From Cupriavidus basilensis (lineage in GTDB: Bacteria > Pseudomonadota > Gammaproteobacteria > Burkholderiales > Burkholderiaceae): a DNA stretch of 64,000 bases. Position 1 is the first letter of the stretch; each line of letters starts with the position of its first letter. Shown piece by piece: positions 51,825-59,137 of this stretch. The translations under genes were made by a program, and so were the position numbers. Under the pieces are notes generated by a model, which worked only from the letters and a program-made list of their open reading frames with translations, was not told where the DNA came from and made no database searches. The stretch lies in NCBI RefSeq assembly GCF_008801925.2, contig NZ_CP062804.1, positions 558,001 to 622,000 of the forward strand, written 5' to 3'.

Positions 51825-52598
51825 ATGCGTTCTCCCGATATTTCGCTTGGCGCCGCGATTCCCGCGGATGCGCCTCCCGCCCTGGCCGTGCTGCTTGGCG
51901 ACATCGACCGTGCCCAGGATATCGAGGGGCTGGCGGGCGCCGTCTGCACCGCCGCCAGGCTGCTCGGGTTCAATCATTTCTATTTGCGCTACAAGGGGCT
52001 GCCGGGTTCCGGCGCGGCCCATGCCGGTTCGCTGACCAGCCTGCCGGGCGGCGCGAGCCTGCCGCTGCAAGCCCACGGCGAAGCCCTGGCGGCGCTGGTG
52101 GTCAAGGCGCGCGATTCCCTGGGGCCGGTGGTGTGCAGCAGCGCGGAACCCCTGGTGCGGACCCCTGATGACGCGACGCTGGCACGGGCCGAGCTGGACC
52201 GCCGGCTGACCGCGGCCATTGCCTTTTCCGCCAGCATGCCAAGCCACGAGATGGGCACGCTGGCGCTGCTGTCGCTCGATGGCAACGCGGGCGACGACGA
52301 GGCCGCCGTCTGCCGCGCGCGCCTGTTCGGCCCGGCCATCACGCAGGCCGTGCTCGATCGTTTCTGCGCGATCGCGCGCGGGCGTGCCGAGCCGGCGGTG
52401 TCGCTGACGGCGCGGGAGCTGGAGGTGCTGCGTTGGGTGGCGCTGGGCAAGACTTCCTGGGAGGCCGGGCAGATCCTCGGCATCTCCGAGCATGGCATTT
52501 CCCACCACATGCGCAACGTGATGCGCAAGCTGGATGTGGGAAACCGCTTGCAGGCGGTGCGCACGGCAATTGCGCTGGGGCTGCTGCCAGGCGAATAG
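51825..52598 (+). CDS. LuxR-type transcriptional regulator with autoinducer-binding-like domain
   Basis: A 257-residue regulator. The N-terminal 175 residues resemble the autoinducer-binding fold (GLAGAVCTAARLLGFNHFYLRY, EMGTLALLSLDG). The C-terminal HTH is SLTARELEVLRWVALGKTSW to ISHHMRNVMRKLDVGNRLQA. No LuxI-type synthase is near, so it is a LuxR solo or responds to another ligand. It starts 49 bases after the kinase; the nearest AGGAG is unusually far (about 15 bases) from ATG 51825. Confidence 0.82.
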   Translation: MRSPDISLGAAIPADAPPALAVLLGDIDRAQDIEGLAGAVCTAARLLGFNHFYLRYKGLPGSGAAHAGSLTSLPGGASLPLQAHGEALAALVVKARDSLGPVVCSSAEPLVRTPDDATLARAELDRRLTAAIAFSASMPSHEMGTLALLSLDGNAGDDEAAVCRARLFGPAITQAVLDRFCAIARGRAEPAVSLTARELEVLRWVALGKTSWEAGQILGISEHGISHHMRNVMRKLDVGNRLQAVRTAIALGLLPGE

Positions 52599-52652
52599 CG
52601 CGGACAACGCGGCCGGGGGCGCCTGCGCGATGCTGTGTCATCCAGCCCGGCG

Positions 52653-53585
52653 CTATTCGCCCACCGGCGCCATGGCCACCTGCCAGCGCGGCGGGCTGCC
52701 GATGCTGGCGCTCAGGTGCTCGCAGAACGCCCGCACCTTGGCGCTGGCGCGCGGCAGCGCGCGCAGCAGGTAGATGCCGGTCTCCGGTTGCGTGGCCAGC
52801 CCATCCATCTCCAGCTCGATCAGGCGGCCATCGCCGATATCGCCGCCGATCGACCAGTCCGGCATCAGGGCAATGCCCAGCCCTTGCAGCACCGATAGCC
52901 GTCGCGCATCGCAGTCGTCGCACTCGAAGGCGAACATGGCCTGTTGCGCGACGTCGCTGTCCAGCAGCTCCCGCCAGCCGCGCATGCTGGTGCTGTGGCG
53001 GCGGTCGATCAGCCGGTGGCTGCCCAGTTCGCTGGCATGCCGCGGCTTGCCATGGCGCGCCAGGTAAGCCGGAGAGGCGCAGATCACGTAGCGTTGGCTG
53101 GCCACGCGCTGGGCGATCAGGCTGCTGTCCGCCTGCTGGCCCACGCGGATCACCAGGTCGATGCGCTCCACCACGGGGTCGACGATGCGCTCGGTCAGGT
53201 CCAGCTCGATGGCCAGGCGCGGGTACTTGTCATAGAGGGCGGCCAGGTGCGGCACCACGTGGCGCCGGCCAAAGGCGGGCAGGCAGCTTACGCGAAGCAG
53301 GCCGCCCACGCCCTGCTCCAGCGAGGTGACCTCGCTGCGCGCGTCGGTCATGTCGTGCAGGATCTTGACCGCGCGCTCGAACAGCAGGTTGCCGGCGTCG
53401 GTGCGGACCAGCGCGCGGGTGGAACGGGTAAACAGCGCCACCTGCAGCTCGTTCTCCAGGGAGTCGATCTGGCGGGCCACCGACGAGGCCACCATGCCCT
53501 TGCGGCGGGCCACGGCGGAAAAGCTGCGCGCCTGCGCCACCTCGACAAAGATCGAAAGATTCTCCGCAAATTTTGCCGATTCCAT
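52653..53585 (-). CDS. LysR-family regulator, divergent from Bug receptor/maleylacetate reductase
   Basis: A 310-residue LysR of the CrgA/AaeR-like group (HTH SFSAVARRKGMVASSVARQI, effector RVSCLPAFGRRHVVPHL). ATG 53585 has AGGA eight bases upstream. It faces the Bug receptor and maleylacetate reductase genes across 183 bases, which contain a perfect 11-bp inverted repeat. It is therefore their likely regulator, separate from the LacI system. Confidence 0.88.
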   Translation of the reverse strand: MESAKFAENLSIFVEVAQARSFSAVARRKGMVASSVARQIDSLENELQVALFTRSTRALVRTDAGNLLFERAVKILHDMTDARSEVTSLEQGVGGLLRVSCLPAFGRRHVVPHLAALYDKYPRLAIELDLTERIVDPVVERIDLVIRVGQQADSSLIAQRVASQRYVICASPAYLARHGKPRHASELGSHRLIDRRHSTSMRGWRELLDSDVAQQAMFAFECDDCDARRLSVLQGLGIALMPDWSIGGDIGDGRLIELEMDGLATQPETGIYLLRALPRASAKVRAFCEHLSASIGSPPRWQVAMAPVGE

Positions 53586-53705
53586 TTGTGCGTCCTGTGC
53601 AAAGGCGTTTCGCGGCCGGACCGGATTGCCCCGGCCGATGTGACAGGTTAGCATCGAATCCACGCCTTTCTCTCGGGCTATCTTCGCAATTTTGGCAAAA
53701 GCACG

Positions 53706-53737
53706 CCATCGTGCACTTGCCTCGGCGTGCACGATGG
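53706..53737. promoter_or_regulatory. perfect 11-bp inverted repeat in divergent promoter
   Basis: CCATCGTGCAC (53706-53716) and GTGCACGATGG (53727-53737) are exact inverse copies with a 10-base spacer, so the half-site centres are 21 bases apart, two DNA turns. The site ends 31 bases before the Bug start. This geometry suits an operator for a dimer or tetramer and could also form an RNA hairpin. Confidence 0.6.
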
Positions 53738-53768
53738 TGAGGCGCCGTCACCGCAACAGGAAGACAAA

Positions 53769-54785
53769 ATGACAACAAGACTGGAGACAAGCCATTCCGA
53801 TCAACCCCACGCCGCACGCGGCCAAGCGCTGCTGCGGCACCTGGCGGCCACCGCTGCGCTGGCGCTCGGCCTTGTTGGCGGCGCCAGCGCGCAAACCTAC
53901 CCGGCCAAGCCGGTCACGCTGATCATCCCGTTTGCGGCCGGCGGCACGGTCGACAAGGTAGGCCGCTTGGTCCAGGAGGATTTCCGTGGCCGCCTTGGCC
54001 AGACAGTGGTCATCGAGAACCGCGCTGGCGCGGGCGGCACCATCGGCACTGGCGCCATCGCCCGCAGCACGCCGGACGGCTACACGGTGGGGATGATCTT
54101 CGACTCGTTCGCCACGGAATCGTCGATGTACCCCAAGCTGCCATACGCGCCAGAGCGTGACCTGACCGGCGTGTCATACATGGTGCGCTCGCCCATGGTG
54201 CTGGTGGTGCCGGTCAGCTCGCGGTTCCAGACGCTGCAGGATTACGTGGCCGCCGCGAAGAAGCCGGCCACCGTTTCCTATGCATCGGTGGGTGCCGGCA
54301 GCTCCAACCAGCTGGCGGCCGAGTTGTTCCACGAGACCGCGGGCACCAGCGGCATCCACACCCCTTACAAGGGCGGCGGCCCGGCCATTTCGGATCTGCT
54401 TGGCGGCCACGTCGATTCGATGATCGCCAGCCTGCCGCTGGTGCTGCCGCATATCCAGGGCGGCAAGCTGCGCGCGCTGGCGGTGACCTCGCCCAAGCGC
54501 GATGCGCACCTGCCCGCAGTGCCGGCGATTGCCGAGACCTACAAGGGCTTCGAAGTCTATTCGTGGGTAGGCATGATCGCACCGGCCAAGACGCCGGAGG
54601 CCATCCTGAACCGGCTGGCAGCGGACATGAGCGCCACCCTGCGTGACCCCAAGGTGGCGCAGCGCCTGGCCGACGGCGGCTTCGAGGTGGTGGCGGGCGG
54701 CCGGCAGGAGATGAATGCGCTGGTCAAGAGCGAGTCGCAGCGCTGGTCCCGCGTGATCAAGAGCCGCAATATCGTGGCCGACTGA
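53769..54785 (+). CDS. Bug/TctC-family periplasmic solute receptor
   Basis: A 338-residue receptor. The signal peptide is preceded by about 20 polar residues (MTTRLETSHSDQ...) and ends GGASAQ. Its family motifs are LIIPFAAGGTVDKVGR, VVIENRAGAGGTIG, YASVGAGSSNQL and HTPYKGGGPAI. AGGAAG before ATG 53769 supports the start. Maleylacetate reductase follows ten bases later. Confidence 0.9.
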   Translation: MTTRLETSHSDQPHAARGQALLRHLAATAALALGLVGGASAQTYPAKPVTLIIPFAAGGTVDKVGRLVQEDFRGRLGQTVVIENRAGAGGTIGTGAIARSTPDGYTVGMIFDSFATESSMYPKLPYAPERDLTGVSYMVRSPMVLVVPVSSRFQTLQDYVAAAKKPATVSYASVGAGSSNQLAAELFHETAGTSGIHTPYKGGGPAISDLLGGHVDSMIASLPLVLPHIQGGKLRALAVTSPKRDAHLPAVPAIAETYKGFEVYSWVGMIAPAKTPEAILNRLAADMSATLRDPKVAQRLADGGFEVVAGGRQEMNALVKSESQRWSRVIKSRNIVAD

Positions 54786-54795
54786 GCATCGCATC

Positions 54796-55875
54796 ATGAA
54801 ATCCTTTGTCTACCAAAGTCATCCGCAGCGCGTGGTGTTTGGCGCCGGCGCCCTGGACCGGCTCGGCGCCGAGATCGACGCGCTGGGCGCGCGCCGCGTC
54901 CTGGTGCTGTCCACGCCCGGCCAGCGCGGCCAGGCCGAGCATGTGGCGGACCTGCTGGGCGAGCGTGCCGCGGGCGTCTTCGACGGTGCCGTGATGCACG
55001 TGCCGATCGAATCCGCGCGCGCCGCCCGCGAGCAGGCCGCGCGCCTGGGCGCGGATGGCGCGGTGGCGATCGGCGGCGGCTCCACCATCGGGCTGGGCAA
55101 GGCCATCGCGCTGGAGTCGGGCCTGCCGATCGTGGCGGTGCCAACCACCTACTCTGGATCCGAGATGACGCCGATCTTCGGCCTGACCGAAGGCGGCATC
55201 AAGCGCACCGGCCGCGACGCGCGCGTGCTGCCGCGCACCGTGGTGTACGACCCCGAGCTCACACTTGGTCTGCCGCTGATGCTGAGCGTGACCAGCGGCA
55301 TCAACGCCATTGCGCACGCCGCCGAAGGGCTCTACGCGAGCGATGCCAATCCCGTCGCCAGCCTCATGGCGCGCGAAGGCATCGCCGCGCTGGGCCGTGC
55401 GCTTCCCGCCATCCGCCAGGCGCACGCCAGCGGCAGCGCACCGGACATGCTGGCCGCACGCAGCGATGCGCTGTATGGCGCGTGGCTGTGCGGCAGCGTG
55501 CTGGCCAACGTGGGCATGTCGCTGCATCACAAGCTGTGCCATACGCTGGGCGGCAGCTTCAACCTGCCGCACGCCGAGGTGCACACCATCGTGCTGCCGC
55601 ATGCGCTGGCCTATAACGCGAGCGCCGCGCCGGAGGCGATCGCCACGGTAGCATCGGCGCTTGGCGCGGCGAGCGCGCCACAAGCGCTGTTCGATCTGGC
55701 CCGCGACAATGGCGCACCGGTTGCGCTGCGCGATATCGGCATGCGGGACCGCGACCTGGATCGTGCTTGCGAGCTTGCCTTGCTGAACCAGTACCCGAAT
55801 CCGCGCCCGCTTGAGAGGGCGGCGATCCGGCAGTTGCTGCAGGATGCGTTTGAAGGGGCGCGGCCTGCGGCATGA
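54796..55875 (+). CDS. maleylacetate reductase (iron-type alcohol dehydrogenase family)
   Basis: A 359-residue group III alcohol dehydrogenase of the maleylacetate reductase type. It has FGAGALDRLG at the N-terminus, the NAD motif GGGSTIGLGKAIA, VPTTYSGSEMTPIFG, and the C-terminal HHKLCHTLGG and LPHAEVHTIVLPHAL histidine segments. It reduces maleylacetate to 3-oxoadipate with NAD(P)H. It completes the hydroxyquinol route begun by the dioxygenase at 41950, although it lies 12 kb away in a separate transcription unit. Confidence 0.9.
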   Translation: MKSFVYQSHPQRVVFGAGALDRLGAEIDALGARRVLVLSTPGQRGQAEHVADLLGERAAGVFDGAVMHVPIESARAAREQAARLGADGAVAIGGGSTIGLGKAIALESGLPIVAVPTTYSGSEMTPIFGLTEGGIKRTGRDARVLPRTVVYDPELTLGLPLMLSVTSGINAIAHAAEGLYASDANPVASLMAREGIAALGRALPAIRQAHASGSAPDMLAARSDALYGAWLCGSVLANVGMSLHHKLCHTLGGSFNLPHAEVHTIVLPHALAYNASAAPEAIATVASALGAASAPQALFDLARDNGAPVALRDIGMRDRDLDRACELALLNQYPNPRPLERAAIRQLLQDAFEGARPAA

Positions 55876-55884
55876 GGGCCGCAG
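55865..55884. terminator. hairpin overlapping the maleylacetate reductase stop
   Basis: CTGCGGC (55865-55871) and GCCGCAG (55878-55884) pair around a 6-base loop that contains the stop codon. It sits exactly between two convergent genes whose stops are nine bases apart, so it may terminate both. Confidence 0.4.
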
Positions 55885-57009
55885 TCAGTGCGCCAGCGCC
55901 GCCACCCGCTCAAGCACGTATTCACCCATCGCCAGCGATGCCGTCAGCCCGGGCGACTCGATGCCAAACAGGTTGATCAGGCCGGGAATCCCGTGCTCGC
56001 TCGCGTCTTGCACGATGAAGTCGGTTGCACTGTTGTGCATCGACGAGCCCGGGCCGGCCAGGCGTGGGCGGATGCCGGTGTAGCCGGGCTGCAGGTCGCC
56101 GTCGCGCAGGGCGGGGTAGTAGCGGCGCACGGCCTGGTAGAACACAGCTTCGCGCGATGCGTCGAAGCTGTAGTCCACGCCGTCGCGCCAGTCCAGGTCG
56201 GGGCCGAACTTGCACTGCCCGCCCAGGTCCAGCGTAACGTGCGCGCGCAGCGCGCCTTCGCGGCCGGTGGGATAAACCAGGCGACGGAAGGGCGAGGGGC
56301 GAGAGAGCGTGAAGTAGTGGCCGATGGCGTAGTAGAGCGGCGGGATCTTGCCGGCAGGCATACCGGTGATGGCCGCGGCCACGCGTTGCGCGCCGAGGCC
56401 GGCGGCGTTGATCACGGTGCCGCACAGCAACTCCATCGGCTCCGCCCCGCCCACCTTCAGTACGATGCCGTCCGGCGTTGGCCGTCCCGCCAGCACGGGG
56501 CTGTTCAGCGCCAGCGCCGCGCCGTGGCGCTCCGCGTCGCCCAGGTAGGCCAGCATCAGGCCGTGGCTGTCGACGATGCCGGTGGAGGGCGACAGCAGCG
56601 CGCCCGCGCATGCCACCTCGGGCTCCAGGTCGCGGGCCTCGTCGGCGCCGATGAGGCGCAGGTCGGTGACGCCTTGCGCAGCGCCGAGCTGCACGTACTT
56701 GTGCAACTCGGGAATGTCGGCCTCTTGCACCGCCACGATCAGCTTGCCGATGCGTTCATGGCCGATGCCGCGCTCGGCGCAGTAGGCATATAGCGCTTGT
56801 TTGCCGGCGACGCAGAGCCTGCCCTTCAGCGATCCCGGGGCGTACGAGATGCCTGCGTGGATGACTTCCGAGTTGCGGGCGCTGGTGTGGGTGCCGAAGG
56901 CGTTTTCGGCTTCGAGGATGATGACTTCGCGGCCGTTGGCGGAGAGGGTGCGGGCGATGGCGAGGCCGGTTACGCCGGCGCCGATGACGGCGCAGTCAAC
57001 TTGTTCCAT
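55885..57009 (-). CDS. FAD-dependent oxidoreductase, L-2-hydroxyglutarate dehydrogenase (LhgO)-like
   Basis: A 374-residue DAO-superfamily flavoenzyme. DCAVIGAGVTGLAIARTL gives the FAD fold at 5-22, and NSEVIHAGISYAPGSLK is the LhgO/L2HGDH signature. VINAAGLGAQRVA and a C-terminal GIESPGLTASLAMG complete the FAD site. The family oxidises L-2-hydroxyglutarate or similar 2-hydroxy acids with electrons to the membrane quinone pool. The leader upstream of ATG 57009 is A/C-rich and has no Shine-Dalgarno. Operon context with RraA and a 2-hydroxyacid dehydrogenase suggests a 2-hydroxy- or 2-oxo-acid route. Confidence 0.87.
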   Translation of the reverse strand: MEQVDCAVIGAGVTGLAIARTLSANGREVIILEAENAFGTHTSARNSEVIHAGISYAPGSLKGRLCVAGKQALYAYCAERGIGHERIGKLIVAVQEADIPELHKYVQLGAAQGVTDLRLIGADEARDLEPEVACAGALLSPSTGIVDSHGLMLAYLGDAERHGAALALNSPVLAGRPTPDGIVLKVGGAEPMELLCGTVINAAGLGAQRVAAAITGMPAGKIPPLYYAIGHYFTLSRPSPFRRLVYPTGREGALRAHVTLDLGGQCKFGPDLDWRDGVDYSFDASREAVFYQAVRRYYPALRDGDLQPGYTGIRPRLAGPGSSMHNSATDFIVQDASEHGIPGLINLFGIESPGLTASLAMGEYVLERVAALAH

Positions 57010-57117
57010 TTTGGTTTGGTTTGGTTCTGGTTGATGGGGGATTGGGGTTGTTGGTTGTGGATGCAACTGCTTGAAGTCAAAGACAACTGCAGTTTCACCG
57101 CCCCTGCGGGTCGGCGA

Positions 57118-57147
57118 CCTACTTTCTTGTCTTGCCAAGAAAGTAGG
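57118..57147. repeat. palindromic intergenic repeat (CCTACTTTCTTG arms)
   Basis: CCTACTTTCTTG (57118-57129) and CAAGAAAGTAGG (57136-57147) are perfect 12-bp arms with a TCTTGC loop. The following GCAAAGAAGG is part of the same element, which I recall as widespread between genes in related genomes. Confidence 0.7.
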
Positions 57148-57207
57148 CAAAGAAGGCGCCCCATACGGCCTCTGAACACCTCCACGGCTCGCTTCGCATC
57201 GCCGTGG

Positions 57208-57237
57208 GTGATTCCCGCCCCTTCGGGCGGGAATCAC
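57208..57237. repeat. 13-bp-arm hairpin with CTTC loop
   Basis: GTGATTCCCGCCC (57208-57220) and GGGCGGGAATCAC (57225-57237) pair perfectly around CTTC; a UUCG-type loop is possible in a shifted register. Likely part of the same repeat cluster, and able to act as a transcription barrier. Confidence 0.65.
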
Positions 57238-57273
57238 GGCTACCACAGTGGTTGATCTTGCCGCTGGTTGGCT

Positions 57274-57310
57274 CCCCTCTCCCACTTGTGGGAGGGGCCG
57301 GGGGAGAGGG
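57274..57310. repeat. nested C/G-rich inverted repeat
   Basis: CTCCCAC-TT-GTGGGAG forms the inner hairpin, flanked by CCCCTCTCCC-type and GGGGGAGAGGG outer arms. This layout is known to me as a common interspersed repeat in Burkholderia/Xanthomonas-like genomes. Confidence 0.6.
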
Positions 57311-57359
57311 CGGGCGCTCGCGAGAACTCGGTAGTTCGCACACCAGCAGGTTGGGGTTG

Positions 57360-58334
57360 TCAGCTCAGCTTGATCTGCGCCTCGCGGATCAGTGCGCCCC
57401 ATTTGGCGTGTTCGGCGCGGATGTGGGCGGCAAATTGCGGCGAGGTCTGGGGTGTGGGCACGCTGCCTTCCTGCGCCAGCTTTTGCTGCACGTCCGGGCG
57501 CGCCAGCACCTTGATGGTCGCCGCGCTGAGGCGTGCGGTGATGTCGGCCGGCAGGCCGGCGGGGCCGACCAGGCCCAGCCAGGTGGCGGCTTCGAAACCT
57601 GCGAATCCTTGCTCGGCCACGGTTGGCACGGATGGCAGCGCGGAAAGGCGCTTGGCCGAGGTCACCGCCAGCGCGCGGATCTTGCCGGCGGATAGCTGCG
57701 GCATGACGGAGACAGCGTTGCCAAAGTAGGTGTCCACCTGCCCGCCGAGCAGGTCGGTCATGGCCGGGCCGGCGCCTTTGTACGGCACCTACAGCACCCG
57801 CACGCGCGCGCGCCGCGCCAGCATCTCGCCGGCCAGGTGGCCCACGGTGCCGTTGCCGGCCTGCGCGATGCCCATGTCGCCGTTGCGCGCCTTGGCTGCC
57901 TTGATGAAGTCGGCCAGCGTGCGCAGCGGGGAATCCTGGCGCACCACTAGCACCACGGGCTGTTCCGCCACGCCGGCAACGGGCGTGAAATCCTTCAACG
58001 GATCGAACGGCATCTTCGGGTACAGCGCGGGGTTGATCGCCAGGTTGGCGGCCTGGCCCATGCCGATGGTGTAGCCGTCCGGCGTGGACTTGGCTACAGC
58101 GTCCAGGCCAATGTTGCCGCCCGCGCCGGGCTTGTTGTCGATTACCAGCGTCCACTGGTCGCTCAGGGTCAGCTTCTCGGCGATCAGGCGCGAGGTGGTG
58201 TCGGTGCCCCCACCCGGCGGGAAGGGCACGACGAAGCGGATCGGCTTTTGTGGCCACGGGCCTTGTGCGCGGGCAATGCCGCTGGCGACCAGCGTCATGC
58301 CGGCGCTGGCCTGGAGGAAATGGCGTCGTTGCAT
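57360..58334 (-). pseudogene. Bug/TctC solute receptor interrupted by an in-frame amber codon
   Basis: Both halves lie in one frame. Residues 1-181 hold the signal (MQRRHFLQASAGMTLV...), RFVVPFPPGGGTDTTSR and LVIDNKPGAGGNIG; residues 183-324 start VPYKGAGPAM and run to the end. Codon 182 (57791-57789) is TAG, directly before the conserved VPYKG motif. Relatives usually have His or Gln there, so CAG to TAG is a one-base explanation. Without suppression only an incomplete receptor is made. It could also be a sequencing error. It lies between the RraA-like gene and the LhgO-like gene and was probably their transporter receptor. Confidence 0.85.
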
Positions 58335-58397
58335 GTCTTGTCTCCTGTTTTTTTCCAGGTTTTTTCTAGGTGCCCATGCGGGCTTGCCCTGGCGGAT

Positions 58398-59096
58398 TCA
58401 GACCGGCAGTCCCTTGGCACGCAGCGTGGCATCGAAGCGCTCGGGGTCCGAGGTGCCGGCGGCGTTGTCGGCGCGGATCTTTGCTTCCTTCAGCAGGTGG
58501 GCACGGGTGCGCTGCAGGATGTCGGCAGCTTCGGCTGCCGGCACCGCGATCACGCCGTCGGCGTCGCCCACGATCAGGTCGCCTGGCATCACGGCCATGC
58601 CGGCGCATGACACCGGCACGTTGACCTCGCCGGGGCCGTCCTTGCTCGGGCCGCGGTGGGTGTGGCCGCGCGCGAAGATGGGCATGCCGTCTTCGGCCCA
58701 CTCCAGCACGTCGCGCACGGCACCATCGATCACCAGCCCGCCGAGTTGCCTGGCCACGCACGTGGTGCGCATCAGGCCGCCAACCAGCGCCTGCGTGATG
58801 TCGCCACCGCCGTCGATCACCAGCACATCGCCAGGGCGGACCATCATCAGCGCCTTGTGAATCATCAGGTTGTCGCCCGGGCGCACGCGCACGGTCACGG
58901 CCGGCCCGCACAGCACGGTGTCAGGCCGGCTGTGATACGGGCGCAGGCCGATGGTGCCGATGTTGCGGCTCATGGCATCCCCAATGGCGGCCACCGGCAT
59001 CTCCCGGAAGGCCGCGACGATGTCTTTCGCGGGGCCGGCGGCGCAAGGGTTGATCCGGTAGCCCGCGGGCCATGCCTTGGTGGCTTCGTTGCTCAT
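58398..59096 (-). CDS. RraA-like protein (4-hydroxy-4-methyl-2-oxoglutarate aldolase family)
   Basis: A 232-residue RraA/HMG-aldolase-fold protein. PVAAIGDAMSRNIGTIGLRP, CGPAVTVRVRPGDNLM and GDVLVIDGGGDITQALVGGL are conserved. The catalytic Arg-Asp set is in GLVIDGAVRDV, a feature of true aldolases rather than RNase E inhibitors. It may cleave 4-hydroxy-2-oxo acids or decarboxylate oxaloacetate. AGGA nine bases before ATG 59096. Second gene of the leftward operon. Confidence 0.85.
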   Translation of the reverse strand: MSNEATKAWPAGYRINPCAAGPAKDIVAAFREMPVAAIGDAMSRNIGTIGLRPYHSRPDTVLCGPAVTVRVRPGDNLMIHKALMMVRPGDVLVIDGGGDITQALVGGLMRTTCVARQLGGLVIDGAVRDVLEWAEDGMPIFARGHTHRGPSKDGPGEVNVPVSCAGMAVMPGDLIVGDADGVIAVPAAEAADILQRTRAHLLKEAKIRADNAAGTSDPERFDATLRAKGLPV

Positions 59097-59137
59097 GTCA
59101 GTGGTCCTGGTGTCTTGCTGTTGTGTGGGGCGCGGTG

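Larger units (their letters stand above)
57010..57359. other. 350-base intergenic region with mobile-type intergenic repeats
   Basis: No gene is seen. The left 50 bases are G/T-rich on this strand. The rest is made of three strong hairpins (57118-57147, 57208-57237 and about 57274-57310) whose sequences resemble short interspersed repeats common in GC-rich beta- and gamma-proteobacteria. Confidence 0.6.

Noticed and set aside
51825..52598. Quorum-sensing LuxI/LuxR pair
   Set aside because: Only the LuxR-type protein is present; no LuxI-type synthase was found on either strand nearby.
57208..57237. Rho-independent terminator for the broken receptor gene
   Set aside because: The stem is strong but there is no T-tract on either side and it sits within a cluster of repeat-like hairpins, so I list it as a repeat.
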